DNA of 64,000 nt from Streptomyces chartreusis NRRL 3882 (GTDB taxonomy: Bacteria; Actinomycetota; Actinomycetes; Streptomycetales; Streptomycetaceae). The notes under the pieces were generated by a model, which saw nothing but the letters and a program-made list of their open reading frames with translations, ran no database searches and was not told the origin of the DNA. Below, piece by piece: positions 10,064 to 19,248 of this stretch (the stretch's first letter is position 1; each line of letters begins with the position of its first letter). The translations under genes were made by a program, and so were the position numbers. The stretch is taken from contig NZ_LT963352.1 in assembly GCF_900236475.1 (NCBI RefSeq), positions 3,224,001-3,288,000 on the forward strand, in the 5' to 3' direction.

Positions 10064-10749
10064 CGATTCCCGCTGGTTCGCTGCTCACCGCCCAGGACCT
10101 GCGCAAGGCGTACGGGCCGACCACCGCGCTCGACGGTGCCGAGTTCTCCATCCACCCGGGCGAGGTCGTCGCCGTGATGGGTCCGTCCGGGTCGGGCAAG
10201 TCGACGCTGCTGCACTGCCTCGCCGGGATCGTGATGCCCGACTCGGGCTCCATCACGTACGACGGGCGTGAGGTGACGGCGATGAGCGACGCCGAGCGCA
10301 GTGCGCTGCGACGCTCGGAGTTCGGGTTCGTGTTCCAGTTCGGCCAGCTCGTGCCCGAACTCACCTGTGTGGAGAACGTGGCGCTCCCGCTGCGCCTGAG
10401 CGGGTCGTCCCGCAAGGAGGCCGAGCGGACCGCGCTGGCGTGGATGGAGCGGCTGGAGGTCGACGAGCTGCGCAGGAAGCGGCCCGGCGAGGTGTCCGGT
10501 GGTCAGGGGCAGCGGGTCGCCGTCGCCCGCGCGCTGGTGACGAACCCGCGTGTGGTGTTCGCCGACGAGCCGACCGGCGCGCTCGACTCCTTCAACGGCG
10601 AGCGCGTGATGGAGCTGCTCACGGACGCCGCCCGGTCCGCCAACACGGCCGTGGTGCTCGTCACCCACGAGGCCCGGGTGGCCGCCTACTCCGACCGCGA
10701 GATCGTCGTACGCGACGGCAGGTCCCGGGACATGGAGCGCGTCGTATGA
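10060..10749 (+). CDS. ABC transporter ATP-binding protein (LolD/MacB type)
   Basis: The 229-aa ATPase has Walker A GPSGSGKST (about 44-52), Q-loop FVFQFGQL, signature VSGGQGQRVAVARAL and Walker B VVFADEPTGALDS, the last with the extended form typical of MacB/LolD transporters. It starts at a GTG overlapping the padR stop and its own stop overlaps the permease ATG, so all three are translated together. It should energise the FtsX-like permease encoded next, which moves substrates or lipoproteins across or out of the membrane. The substrate is unknown. Confidence 0.95.
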   Translation: MTIPAGSLLTAQDLRKAYGPTTALDGAEFSIHPGEVVAVMGPSGSGKSTLLHCLAGIVMPDSGSITYDGREVTAMSDAERSALRRSEFGFVFQFGQLVPELTCVENVALPLRLSGSSRKEAERTALAWMERLEVDELRRKRPGEVSGGQGQRVAVARALVTNPRVVFADEPTGALDSFNGERVMELLTDAARSANTAVVLVTHEARVAAYSDREIVVRDGRSRDMERVV

Positions 10750-13085
10750 GCGCTTCGCAGTGGGGGCGGGACCTTTCCATGGGAGTCCGGTTCGCCTTCG
10801 CCGGTGGACGCGAGGGGTGGATCCGGGCGCTGCTGACGGCCGTCGGCGTCGGGCTCGGAGTGGCGCTGCTGCTGCTCACCACCGCCCTCCCGAACGCGCT
10901 GGCGGAACGGGAACGGCGTGAGGAGGCGCGCAGCGACCACACCTACAGCCAGCAGGAGATACCGAAGGCCGCGAACACCCTGATCGTCGTGGACGCGGAC
11001 ACCACGTTCCGGGACCAGGACGTGCGCGGCCGGCTGCTGGAGGCGGAGGGCCCGAAGGCCCCGCTGCCGCCGGGGGTCCCGGCGTTCCCGGCGGCGGGCG
11101 AGATGGTCGTCTCCCCCGCGCTGAAGGAGCTGCTCGACTCCGACGACGGCACACTGCTGCGGGAGCGGCTGGACTACCGCATCGCGGGCACCATCGGCGA
11201 GCAGGGGCTCGTCGGCTCCCGGGAACTCTCCTACTACGCGGGTGGCGAGGGGCTCGCGGAACGGCTCGAGGGCTCCGCCAGCGGGGCCCGGATCGACCGC
11301 TTCGGCAGTGACGGCCCAGGATCGTCCGACCCCTGGGACCCGGTGCTGCTCCTGCTGGTCCTCGTCGTCTTCGTGGTGCTGCTGATGCCGGTCGCCGTGT
11401 TCATCGCCGCGGCCGTGCGCTTCGGCGGCGAGCGGCGCGACCGCCGGCTCGCGGCGCTGCGGCTGGTCGGCTCGGACAGCCGGATGACCCGGCGGATCGC
11501 CGCCGGCGAGGCGCTCGCCGGCTCGGTGCTGGGGCTCGTCCTCGGCACCGGGTTCTTCCTGCTCGGACGGCAACTGGCCGCGTCCGTCGAGGTGTTCCGC
11601 GTCAGCGTGTTCCCGAGTTATCTGAACCCCTCTCCCCTGCTGGCCGTGCTGGTCGCAGTGGCAGTGCCGGCGGCCGCGGTCCTGGTGACGATCCTCGCCC
11701 TGCGGGGGGTGGTCATCGAGCCGCTCGGCGTGGTGCGCACGGCCAAGCCCGCGCGGCGCAGGCTGTGGTGGCGCCTGTTGCTGCCGCTGGGCGGGCTGGC
11801 GATGCTCTTCCCGATGATCGGGCAGGGCGACGACGGCGGGAACTTCAACCAATACCTGGTCGTCGGCGGCGTGATGCTCCTCCTGATCGGTGTCACGGCG
11901 CTGCTGCCGTGGGTCGTGGAGACGGTCGTCGCTCGGCTCGGCTCGGGCGGCATCGCCTGGCAACTGGCCGTGCGCAGGCTTCAGTTGAGCAGTGGTGTGG
12001 CAGCCCGGATGGTCAACGGCATCGCGGTGGCGGTGGCCGGGGCGATCGCCCTGCAGATGCTGTTCGCCGGGGTGGAGGGCAACTACACCAGAGCGTCGCA
12101 GTACGACGTCTCCCGGGCCCAGATGAGCGTGGACGTGCCGGACGGCGCCGACCCCGCGTCCACCGTCGCGAAGTACCGCGACACCGAAGGCGTGCGCAAG
12201 GTCACCGCACTGTCCGATGTCCATCTCGGCGATCGTCGCGGTGAGGCGGAGTCCATCATCCAGATCACCGTGGCCGACTGCGCGTCGCTGCGCGAGGTGG
12301 CCACGCTCCCCTCCTGCCGTGACGGTGACGTGTTCGCGGTCAAGGGCTCGGAGTACGGCAGCGAGAGCGACCACCTGACCGAGCCCGGCACGACCCTGTG
12401 GGCCGACCCGGGCGACACGCCCCGCTCCGACGACCGCTGGGTCTCCTGGACCGTGCCGCAGGACATCCGGCAGGCCCGGCCCCGCGAGGACCCCGCCGGG
12501 TACGAGCGCGGCGGCATCCTGATCACCCCCGGCGCGCTGCCCGAGAAGCTCGGGGCGGTCACCTCCGCCCGGCTCTTCCTGAGCCTGGACCCCTCGATGC
12601 CGGACGCCTACGATCACGTGCGCAACACGGCCGCTCGGCTCGACCCGACGGTCCAGCCCATGACCTGGCACAGCACCGAGAGCAACGAACGGTACGCCAC
12701 CATCCGCAGCGGCCTGTCCGTCGGCGCGGCCTGCGTGCTCGCGCTGATCGGGGCGAGCCTGCTGGTCTCGCAGCTGGAGCAGTTGCGCGAACGCCGCAAG
12801 CTGCTGTCGGCCCTGGTCGCCTTCGGCACCCGGCGCCGCACCCTCGGCCTGTCGGTGCTGTGGCAGACGGCGATCCCGATCGGGCTGGGCCTGCTGCTCG
12901 CCGCGGCGGTGGGCATGGCCCTCGGCGCGGTACTGCTGCGCATGACCAGCACATCGGTCCGGGTGGACTGGCCGAGTGTGCTGTCGATGACCGGCATCGG
13001 CGCGGGCGTCGTCCTCGTGGTGACGCTGCTGAGCCTGCCGCCGCTGCTGAAGCTGATGCGGCCGGACGGGCTGAGGACGGAGTAA
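10746..13085 (+). CDS. FtsX-like ABC transporter permease, MacB family
   Basis: The 779-aa protein has an N-terminal membrane segment (LLTAVGVGLGVALLLLTTAL, about 30-50), a long extracytoplasmic domain, and FtsX permease cores at about 200-345 and at the C-terminus (about 655-775, ending LLSLPPLLKLMRPDGLRTE). Length and topology fit the duplicated FtsX permeases common in actinobacteria. The ATG overlaps the ATPase stop (ATGA). It forms an exporter with the preceding ATPase under the PadR regulator. The extracytoplasmic loop between about 470 and 640 carries two cysteines in DCASLREVATLPSC that could pair outside the cell. Confidence 0.92.
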   Translation: MSASQWGRDLSMGVRFAFAGGREGWIRALLTAVGVGLGVALLLLTTALPNALAERERREEARSDHTYSQQEIPKAANTLIVVDADTTFRDQDVRGRLLEAEGPKAPLPPGVPAFPAAGEMVVSPALKELLDSDDGTLLRERLDYRIAGTIGEQGLVGSRELSYYAGGEGLAERLEGSASGARIDRFGSDGPGSSDPWDPVLLLLVLVVFVVLLMPVAVFIAAAVRFGGERRDRRLAALRLVGSDSRMTRRIAAGEALAGSVLGLVLGTGFFLLGRQLAASVEVFRVSVFPSYLNPSPLLAVLVAVAVPAAAVLVTILALRGVVIEPLGVVRTAKPARRRLWWRLLLPLGGLAMLFPMIGQGDDGGNFNQYLVVGGVMLLLIGVTALLPWVVETVVARLGSGGIAWQLAVRRLQLSSGVAARMVNGIAVAVAGAIALQMLFAGVEGNYTRASQYDVSRAQMSVDVPDGADPASTVAKYRDTEGVRKVTALSDVHLGDRRGEAESIIQITVADCASLREVATLPSCRDGDVFAVKGSEYGSESDHLTEPGTTLWADPGDTPRSDDRWVSWTVPQDIRQARPREDPAGYERGGILITPGALPEKLGAVTSARLFLSLDPSMPDAYDHVRNTAARLDPTVQPMTWHSTESNERYATIRSGLSVGAACVLALIGASLLVSQLEQLRERRKLLSALVAFGTRRRTLGLSVLWQTAIPIGLGLLLAAAVGMALGAVLLRMTSTSVRVDWPSVLSMTGIGAGVVLVVTLLSLPPLLKLMRPDGLRTE

Positions 13086-13107
13086 GGCCCCAGAGGGGGC
13101 AGCGACC

Positions 13108-14058
13108 TCAGGCGTCCCGGTCCAGCACCCGTACGGGCAACGGCCGCAGGGCCTCCCGCAGCGCCGCCGCCAGTTCCTCGTACTCCGCGCCGCGCGCGGC
13201 CCCTGCCCGCATCGCCAGAGCGACCCTGCGGGTGGGGGCCGGGTCGGTGAAGTACCCGGTGAGGAGCTGGTTGCTGCGGGAGATCTCGACCTTGAGGGCG
13301 GTGCGCGGCAGCAGCGTGACGCCGAGCCCGCCCGCGACGAGCTGCACCAGTGTGGACAGCCCGGCGGCGGTCGTGGTCACCGGCGCGTCCTCGCGGCCGG
13401 CCTCCCGGCAGATGTCGAGTGCCTGGTCGCGCAGGCAGTGCCCCTCGTCCAGCAGCAGCAGGTTCAGCTCGCGCAGCGCCTCGCGCGCAATGCCCTCGCG
13501 TCCGCCGAGCGGGTGGTCGAGGGGGGTGACGAGCACGAAGTCCTCGTCGAACAGCGGCAGTTCGGCGACACCCGGCACGCCCAGCGGGACGGCGAGCAGC
13601 AGCAGGTCGAGCCGCCCGCTGGTGAGGCCGTCGAGCAGGCTGGCGGTCTGTTCCTCGTGCACCTGGAGGTCGAGGTGCGGATACCGTTCGTGGACGAGCC
13701 GCAGCACGGTGGGCAGCAGATACGGCGCCACGGTCGGGATGACCCCCAGCCGCAGCACGCCGGTGAACGGGGCCCGGACCGCCTCGGCCTCCTCCATGAG
13801 GGCACCCACCTCGGCCAGGACCGCCTTGGCCCGTACGGCGATCCGCTCGCCCTCGGGTGAGAGCAGCACCTTGCGCGTCGTACGCTCGAGGAGCGTCACT
13901 CCGAGTGTCTCCTCCAGGGCCGAGACGGCGCCCGAGAGGGCGGGCTGGCTCATGCCGATGGCCCCCGCGGCGTCCCGGAAGTGCAGGTACTCGGCGACGG
14001 CTGCGAAGGCCCGCAGCTGGGCGAGGCTGGGCTGCCTGCGCTTATTACCCACAGTCAC
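13108..14058 (-). CDS. oxyR: LysR-type peroxide sensor OxyR
   Basis: The 316-aa LysR regulator has an N-terminal HTH (about 10-70, LAQLRAFAAVAEYLHFRDAA) and a periplasmic-binding-like sensor domain. The redox pair is visible in GHCLRDQALDIC, with the two cysteines nine residues apart, exactly the Cys199/Cys208 spacing of OxyR. Peroxide oxidises the pair to a disulfide and switches DNA binding. The gene is divergent from ahpCD across a 133-base gap, the standard arrangement, so the target is almost certainly that operon and probably its own promoter. Confidence 0.96.
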   Translation of the reverse strand: MTVGNKRRQPSLAQLRAFAAVAEYLHFRDAAGAIGMSQPALSGAVSALEETLGVTLLERTTRKVLLSPEGERIAVRAKAVLAEVGALMEEAEAVRAPFTGVLRLGVIPTVAPYLLPTVLRLVHERYPHLDLQVHEEQTASLLDGLTSGRLDLLLLAVPLGVPGVAELPLFDEDFVLVTPLDHPLGGREGIAREALRELNLLLLDEGHCLRDQALDICREAGREDAPVTTTAAGLSTLVQLVAGGLGVTLLPRTALKVEISRSNQLLTGYFTDPAPTRRVALAMRAGAARGAEYEELAAALREALRPLPVRVLDRDA

Positions 14059-14147
14059 TAATAACTACCTCCGATCAACCCGACCGAGTGTAGCTATTTC
14101 CGTAATCAATCAGCCCTGTGCCAACATCAATAACGTCCAACCCATGG

Positions 14148-14172
14148 GAAACACCCGCAATCCGGGTGTTTC
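14148..14172. promoter_or_regulatory. Inverted repeat just upstream of ahpC ribosome site
   Basis: GAAACACCCG (14148-14157) and CGGGTGTTTC (14163-14172) form a perfect 10-bp stem with loop CAATC. It ends 8 bases before the AAGGAGAG ribosome site of ahpC (14181-14188). It could be an RNA hairpin in the leader or a protein-binding palindrome. The rest of the oxyR-ahpC gap is unusually AT-rich for this genome and must hold the divergent promoters and the OxyR site. Confidence 0.55.
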
Positions 14173-14191
14173 TTCGCTGCAAGGAGAGCGT

Positions 14192-14746
14192 GTGCTCACT
14201 GTCGGTGACAAGTTCCCCGAGTTCGATCTGACCGCCTGCGTCTCGCTGGAGAAGGGCAAGGAGTTCCAGCAGATCAACCACAAGACCTACGAGGGTCAGT
14301 GGAAGGTCATCTTCGCGTGGCCCAAGGACTTCACCTTCGTGTGCCCGACCGAGATCGCCGCCTTCGGCAAGCTGAACGACGAGTTCGCCGACCGCGACGC
14401 CCAGGTCCTCGGCTTCTCCGGCGACTCCGAGTTCGTCCACCACGCCTGGCGCAAGGACCACGACGACCTGCGTGACCTGCCGTTCCCGATGATGGCCGAC
14501 TCCAAGCACGAGCTGATGCGCGACCTCGGCATCGAGGACGAGGACGGCTTCGCCAAGCGCGCGGTGTTCATCGTGGACCAGAACAACGAGATCCAGTTCT
14601 CGATGGTGACCGCGGGTTCGGTCGGCCGTAACCCGAAGGAGGTCCTGCGGGTCCTGGACGCCCTCCAGACGGACGAGCTGTGCCCCTGCAACTGGTCGAA
14701 GGGCGACGAGACCCTCGACCCGGTCGCGCTGCTCGCCGGAGAGTGA
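14192..14746 (+). CDS. ahpC: Peroxiredoxin AhpC
   Basis: The product is 184 aa from the GTG at 14192, chosen because AAGGAGAG lies 4-11 bases before it and it gives the family N-terminus MLTVGDKFPEFDL. The peroxidatic cysteine is Cys51 in FTFVCPTEI, and the resolving cysteines are Cys164/Cys166 in ELCPCNW. It reduces hydrogen peroxide and organic peroxides in the cytosol, and in actinobacteria it is recycled by AhpD rather than AhpF. It is the first gene of the ahpCD operon opposite oxyR. Confidence 0.97.
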   Translation: MLTVGDKFPEFDLTACVSLEKGKEFQQINHKTYEGQWKVIFAWPKDFTFVCPTEIAAFGKLNDEFADRDAQVLGFSGDSEFVHHAWRKDHDDLRDLPFPMMADSKHELMRDLGIEDEDGFAKRAVFIVDQNNEIQFSMVTAGSVGRNPKEVLRVLDALQTDELCPCNWSKGDETLDPVALLAGE

Positions 14747-14752
14747 TCTGAC

Positions 14753-15286
14753 ATGTCCCTCGACGCACTCAAGTCCGCCATACCGGACTACGCCAAGGAC
14801 CTGAAGCTCAACCTGGGCTCGGTCATCGGCAACTCGGACCTGCCGGCCCAGCAGCTGTGGGGCACGGTGCTGGCGACCGCGATCGCCTCGCGCTCCCCGA
14901 TCGTGCTGCGCGAGCTGGAGCCGGAGGCGAAGGCCAACCTGTCGCCCGAGGCCTACACGGCGGCGAAGGCCGCGGCCGCGGTGATGGCGATGAACAACGT
15001 CTTCTACCGCACCCGGCACCTCCTTACGGACCACGAGTACGGCAACCTGCGCGCGGGCCTGCGGATGAACGTCATCGGCAACCCGGGCGTCGACAAGGTC
15101 GACTTCGAGCTGTGGTCCTTCGCGGTCTCCGCCATCAACGGCTGCGGCATGTGCCTCGACTCCCACGAGCAGGTCCTGCGCAAGGCCGGCCTCGACCGCG
15201 AGGTCATCCAGGAGGCGTTCAAGATCGCCTCCGTCATCCAGGCGGTCGGCGTCACGCTGGACGCCGAGGCGGTCCTGGCCGAGTAA
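14753..15286 (+). CDS. ahpD: Alkylhydroperoxidase AhpD
   Basis: The 177-aa all-helical protein carries the active-site motif CGMCLDSHE, with Cys131, Cys134 and His138, matching the catalytic CxxC-H of AhpD. It reduces oxidised AhpC using electrons from the lipoamide/dihydrolipoamide system and has weak peroxidase activity itself. The ATG is six bases after the ahpC stop. The operon ends at a strong hairpin. Confidence 0.96.
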   Translation: MSLDALKSAIPDYAKDLKLNLGSVIGNSDLPAQQLWGTVLATAIASRSPIVLRELEPEAKANLSPEAYTAAKAAAAVMAMNNVFYRTRHLLTDHEYGNLRAGLRMNVIGNPGVDKVDFELWSFAVSAINGCGMCLDSHEQVLRKAGLDREVIQEAFKIASVIQAVGVTLDAEAVLAE

Positions 15287-15309
15287 TCCCCGGCTGTACG
15301 ACCCGTATC

Positions 15310-15350
15310 ACAGGGCCCCTGCCCACCTGACCGGTGGGCAGGGGCCCTGT
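15310..15350. terminator. Bidirectional hairpin terminator
   Basis: ACAGGGCCCCTGCCCACC (15310-15327) pairs perfectly with 15333-15350 around a 5-base loop. It separates ahpD (plus, ends 15286) from the AI-2E permease gene (minus, ends 15361), so it serves both. Confidence 0.9.
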
Positions 15351-15360
15351 CCGTTTCTCG

Positions 15361-16677
15361 CTACTCCGACGGCGCCTCGGAGGTGCCGGGCCGATCCACC
15401 GCCCCCACCGCTGTCGCACCCCGCGGGCGGACCGAATGCCGCAACGCCGACTTGCGCGAGTACGCCCGCAGATACCCGGCGACCGTGTTCGTCACGGCAA
15501 CCAACGGCACGGCCACCACCGCACCCCCGATCCCGGCGACCATCCCCCCGCACGCCACGGACAGCACCACGGCCAGCGGATGCACCCGCACCGCCCGCCC
15601 CAGGATGAACGGCTGCAGGATGTGGCCCTCGATCTGCTGCACCGCCAGCACCACCACCAGCGTCATGACAGCCGTGAACACCCCCTGGGTGACCAGCGCG
15701 ACCACCACCGCCAGCGCCCCGGACACCACCGCACCCACCAGCGGGATGAACGCGAACAGGAAGATGAACACCGCCAGGGGCACGGCCATCGGCACGTCGA
15801 GGAAGTAGATCCCCAGCCCGATGAAGATCGCGTCGATCAGCGCGACGATCACTGTGCCCCGCACATACGCCGTCAGCGTCCGCCACGCCGCCGGCCCGGC
15901 CCCGGCCACCCCCGGCCGCGCCGCCGCCGGCACCAGCTTCAGCGTCCACTCCCAGATCCGCTTGCCGTCGTAGAGCAGGAACAGCGTCGAGAAGACCGCC
16001 AGCAGAATCCCCGTCAGCGACTCGACGACGACCGTCACGCCCTCCAGCCCCGCCGAGGTGATCTGGTCGGTGTTCGCCCCGACCGCCTCCCGCAGGTTCT
16101 TGGCGATCTCGTTGATCTGCTTGTCCGTGACGTGGAAGGGGCTGTTCAGCAGCCAGTTCCGCAACTCGTCGATGCCGTCCTGGATCTGGCCCGAGAGATC
16201 GTCGATGTTCTCCATGACCTGCCAGGTCACGAACCAGCCGATCAGCCCCATGACGACGAAGCCGAGGATCGCGGTCAGCGCCGTGGCCGGCCCGCGTGGC
16301 ACCCCCAGCCGCCGCAGCCGCGCCACGGTCGGCTGGAGGATCGCGGTGATGAGCAGTGCGCTCACGAACGCCAGCACCACCAGCTGGACGGCGCTGATGA
16401 TCCGCATCAGCACCCAGAGCGTGCCGGCGAGGACGAGCAGCCGCCAGCCGGCCTCCGCCGCGACCCGCATCCCCCACGGCACGGCCAGCGCGGGATCGGG
16501 CCGGGCGGGTACGTCGGGGGCGTAGTCCGGGGGCGGCGGCACGTGTTCGTCGGACGATGTCCGGGACTCGGTCTCGTCCCGCTCCCGTTCGGCCTCGGCG
16601 CGGCGCTCGTTCCACCGCTCGCTCATCTCGGTCAGTCCGGCACCGAGCCGGCCGAGCCACCCTGGCACTCGCGACAT
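15361..16677 (-). CDS. AI-2E family (PerM/TqsA-like) permease
   Basis: The 438-aa protein has about eight hydrophobic segments in the central and C-terminal parts (for example VVLAFVSALLITAIL, TALTAILGFVVMGLIGWFV, AVFIFLFAFIPLVGAVVSGAL), flanked by charged tails. It matches the AI-2E transporter/PerM family, whose members include quorum-signal exporters and ion antiporters. No substrate can be inferred. The start MSRVPGWLG (16677) was preferred over ATG 16743 because AAAAGGAC lies 6-13 bases before it. Over 60 residues at each end are hydrophilic and basic. Confidence 0.88.
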   Translation of the reverse strand: MSRVPGWLGRLGAGLTEMSERWNERRAEAERERDETESRTSSDEHVPPPPDYAPDVPARPDPALAVPWGMRVAAEAGWRLLVLAGTLWVLMRIISAVQLVVLAFVSALLITAILQPTVARLRRLGVPRGPATALTAILGFVVMGLIGWFVTWQVMENIDDLSGQIQDGIDELRNWLLNSPFHVTDKQINEIAKNLREAVGANTDQITSAGLEGVTVVVESLTGILLAVFSTLFLLYDGKRIWEWTLKLVPAAARPGVAGAGPAAWRTLTAYVRGTVIVALIDAIFIGLGIYFLDVPMAVPLAVFIFLFAFIPLVGAVVSGALAVVVALVTQGVFTAVMTLVVVLAVQQIEGHILQPFILGRAVRVHPLAVVLSVACGGMVAGIGGAVVAVPLVAVTNTVAGYLRAYSRKSALRHSVRPRGATAVGAVDRPGTSEAPSE

Positions 16678-16814
16678 GATCCGTCCTTTTCCCCCGTCTC
16701 TCCGCACCACTCCCCCCTGGAGTCGTCCGTCAAGACCGTACATGGCGCGAGCCCCTCACCGTACGACGGTGAGGGGCTCGCGCTGAGGATGGCTGCGGTT
16801 GAAGGGCCGCGGGC

Positions 16815-17504
16815 TCAGTACCAGTTGTTAGCCTGCCAGAACGACCAGGCGTCACACGGGCTGCCGTAGCGGTCGTTCATGTAGTTCAGGCCCCACTTGA
16901 TCTGGGTGGCCGGGTTGGTCCGCCAGTCGGCACCGACGGACGACATCTTGGAACCGGGCAGCGCCTGGAACATGCCGTAGGCCCCGGAGGAGGGGTTGAC
17001 CGCCTTGTAGTTCCAGTCGGACTCGTGGTCCACGATGTTGCTGAAGCACTGGAACTGACCGGCCGGCACCAACTGCCGCGCCATCGCCTGGATCTGCGCG
17101 ATGGTGTAGGAGGTCGCGACGGGGAAGTCGGAGATGTCCTTGGAACGGCTGGCCGCTTCCTTGGCCTCCGCGCGCTCCTTGGCTGCCTTGGCAGCCTTCT
17201 CGGCGGCTTCCTTCTTGGCGATGGCCGTCTCGGCGGCAGCCTTGCGGGCGGCCTCCTCGGCGTCCTTCTTCGCGCTCGCGTCGGCGGCGATGGCCTGGGC
17301 GTCGGCCTGCTGCGTCAGCGACGCGGTCTGCACCTGGGCCTGCTGGCCCGCGGGAATGTCCGCGAGCAGCGTGGTGCCGCTTGCCGTCGCTTCGGCGTCG
17401 TTGTTCTGCGCGGTGCTGCCAGAGGCAACGCCGACGACGCTTCCGACAGCGGTGACCGCCGTGGCCGAAGCCACTGCGAATCCCCGGACCGAGATCCGGC
17501 TCAC
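16815..17504 (-). CDS. Secreted transglycosylase/lysozyme-like protein
   Basis: The product is 229 aa from GTG 17504, which sits behind a strong GGAAGGAAAC site and gives a clean signal peptide (MSRISVRGFAVASATAVTAV, cleaved near ASGSTAQ). ATG 17522 is the alternative. A helical, Ala/Lys/Glu-rich coiled-coil segment (about 80-125) leads to a C-terminal lysozyme-fold SLT-like domain (about 130-229) with the catalytic Glu in NIVDHESDWNYKAVN and the SGAYGMFQALPGSKM motif. It should cleave peptidoglycan outside the cell. The two cysteines (QCFSN and SPCDAW) may form a disulfide. Confidence 0.9.
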   Translation of the reverse strand: MSRISVRGFAVASATAVTAVGSVVGVASGSTAQNNDAEATASGTTLLADIPAGQQAQVQTASLTQQADAQAIAADASAKKDAEEAARKAAAETAIAKKEAAEKAAKAAKERAEAKEAASRSKDISDFPVATSYTIAQIQAMARQLVPAGQFQCFSNIVDHESDWNYKAVNPSSGAYGMFQALPGSKMSSVGADWRTNPATQIKWGLNYMNDRYGSPCDAWSFWQANNWY

Positions 17505-17922
17505 ACGGTTTCCTTCCAGCATCGCCCGCTTCGGTGACCCTCGCGGACGCAATCGTGCCCCTGGCACTGGCCTCCCCAACTGCGGGGTCACGGGAGGCAC
17601 GGGCCCGGTGGGCAACTCCCTCACGGGAGTGCCGCGTGGTGCTCGGGCGGCATACGACATCGCTATGCAGTTGACGCTGTGCTTCTAGTGGTGCCGTACC
17701 GCTGGGGGTACAGGTGTGTCGTATGCGGGGCCTGACAGGAGTGAGACTCTGCCGCAACACGACGGGGCAAGGCAATTCCGAGTTGCGTGTGAAAGCTCAC
17801 ATCCCGTTTGACGCGGGAGATTCACAGAAAAGGCCACACGCGAAGGCGCCGCCCGGCTAGGCTCTTCGCCTTTCCGGTCGGCGCCAACTACTGCGTAACC
17901 ACCCCTGTTTGGGGCGGGACGG
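17505..17922 (-). promoter_or_regulatory. Long leader/promoter region with TGTGA-TCACA palindrome
   Basis: These 418 bases upstream of the secreted transglycosylase gene contain no supportable gene. At 17788-17801 lies TGTGA-AAGC-TCACA, an inverted repeat that includes GTG(N6)CAC, resembling but not matching fully the reported Streptomyces Crp site. Cell-wall lytic genes in actinobacteria often have long regulated leaders (for example c-di-AMP riboswitches). The conserved core of that riboswitch was looked for and not recognised. Confidence 0.4.
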
Positions 17923-19248
17923 TCAGATCTGCCCGTCTTCGAGCATTTCGGTCACAAGAGCGGCGATCTGCGACCTCTCGGACCGGTTCAGGGTCACATG
18001 AGCGAAAAGCGGATGACCCTTCAGCTTCTCGACGACGGCGACGACTCCGTCGTACCGGCCGACCCTCAGGTTGTCCCGCTGCGCCACGTCATGGGTGAGA
18101 ACCACCCGTGAATTGGCTCCGATACGGGACAGAACGGTAAGAAGTACGTTCCGTTCCAGCGACTGGGCCTCGTCGACGATCACGAACGCGTCGTGCAGCG
18201 AGCGGCCGCGGATGTGGGTGAGCGGCAGCACCTCCAGCATCCCGCGGGCGGTGACCTCCTCGATGACCTCCCGGCTGGTGACCGCCGACAGTGTGTCGAA
18301 CACCGCCTGCGCCCAGGGGCTCATCTTCTCCGCCTCGGTGCCGGGCAGATAGCCGAGCTCCTGCCCGCCCACCGCGTACAGCGGCCGGAAGACCATCACC
18401 TTCTGGTGCTGACGGCGCTCCAGCACCGCCTCCAGACCCGCGCACAGCGCCAGCGCCGACTTGCCGGTGCCGGCCCGGCCGCCCATCGAGACGATCCCGA
18501 CGTCCGGGTCGAGCAGCAGGTCCAGCGCGATCCGCTGCTCGGCGCTGCGGCCCTTGATGCCGAACGCCTCACGATCCCCGCGTACGACACGGACGTTGCC
18601 CTCGGCCGTGACCCGCCCGAGCGCCTTGCCGCGCTCCGACTGGATCATCAGGCCCGTGTGGACCGGCAGGTCGGCGGCCTCGGGGACGTAGACGTGCCCC
18701 TCCTCGAAGAGGATGTCCACCTGCTCGCCGGTCAGGGTCAGTTCGGACATGCCGGTCCAGCCGGAGGAGTCCGTGATGGCGAGTTCCGCACGGTACTCCT
18801 CGGCGAGGAGCCCGACGGAGGACGCCTTGATCCTGAGCGGGAGGTCCTTCGACACGACGGTGACGTCGAACCCCTCGGCCTGGAGATTGCGGGCGACCGC
18901 GAGGATGCGGGAGTCGTTGTCCCCCAGGCGGTAGCCGCTGGGCAGCACGCTGGGGTCCGAGTGATTGAGCTCGACACGGACGGTTCCGCCGAGGTCCCCG
19001 GTCGGGATGGGGGCATCGAGGCGGCCGTACCGCACCCGGTAGTCGTCGAGCAGGCGCAGGGCCTGCCGGGCGAAGTAGCCGAGTTCGGGATGGTTCCGCT
19101 TGGCCTCCAGTTCCGTCACCACGACGATGGGCAGCACGACCTCGTGCTCGTCGAAGCGGCTCAGGGCGTTCGGGTCGGCCAGCAGGACGCTGGTGTCGAG
19201 AACATAGGTGCGCCGGTCGGGCTTGTGGCGCTTTGTGCTGGTCACCAC
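17923..19248 (-). CDS. PhoH-family protein with PIN domain (PhoH2)
   Basis: The 441-aa protein has an N-terminal PIN ribonuclease domain (about 14-145; opening [12 protein letters not shown] and acidic residues in [10 protein letters not shown]) fused to a C-terminal PhoH ATPase (about 225-440; Walker [14 protein letters not shown], Walker [13 protein letters not shown]). This is the PhoH2 architecture, shown in actinobacteria to act as an ATP-dependent RNA helicase/ribonuclease, sometimes linked to toxin-antitoxin modules. No antitoxin-like partner overlaps it here. It lies in a minus-strand series with the secreted transglycosylase and isoprenyl transferase genes, each with its own gap. Confidence 0.92.
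   Translation of the reverse strand: MVTSTKRHKPDRRTYVLDTSVLLADPNALSRFDEHEVVLPIVVVTELEAKRNHPELGYFARQALRLLDDYRVRYGRLDAPIPTGDLGGTVRVELNHSDPSVLPSGYRLGDNDSRILAVARNLQAEGFDVTVVSKDLPLRIKASSVGLLAEEYRAELAITDSSGWTGMSELTLTGEQVDILFEEGHVYVPEAADLPVHTGLMIQSERGKALGRVTAEGNVRVVRGDREAFGIKGRSAEQRIALDLLLDPDVGIVSMGGRAGTGKSALALCAGLEAVLERRQHQKVMVFRPLYAVGGQELGYLPGTEAEKMSPWAQAVFDTLSAVTSREVIEEVTARGMLEVLPLTHIRGRSLHDAFVIVDEAQSLERNVLLTVLSRIGANSRVVLTHDVAQRDNLRVGRYDGVVAVVEKLKGHPLFAHVTLNRSERSQIAALVTEMLEDGQI

Noticed and set aside
17505..17922. c-di-AMP (ydaO) riboswitch in the leader of the secreted transglycosylase gene.
   Set aside because: The conserved paired motifs of this riboswitch could not be found on the minus strand. 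Only general length and context were suggestive.
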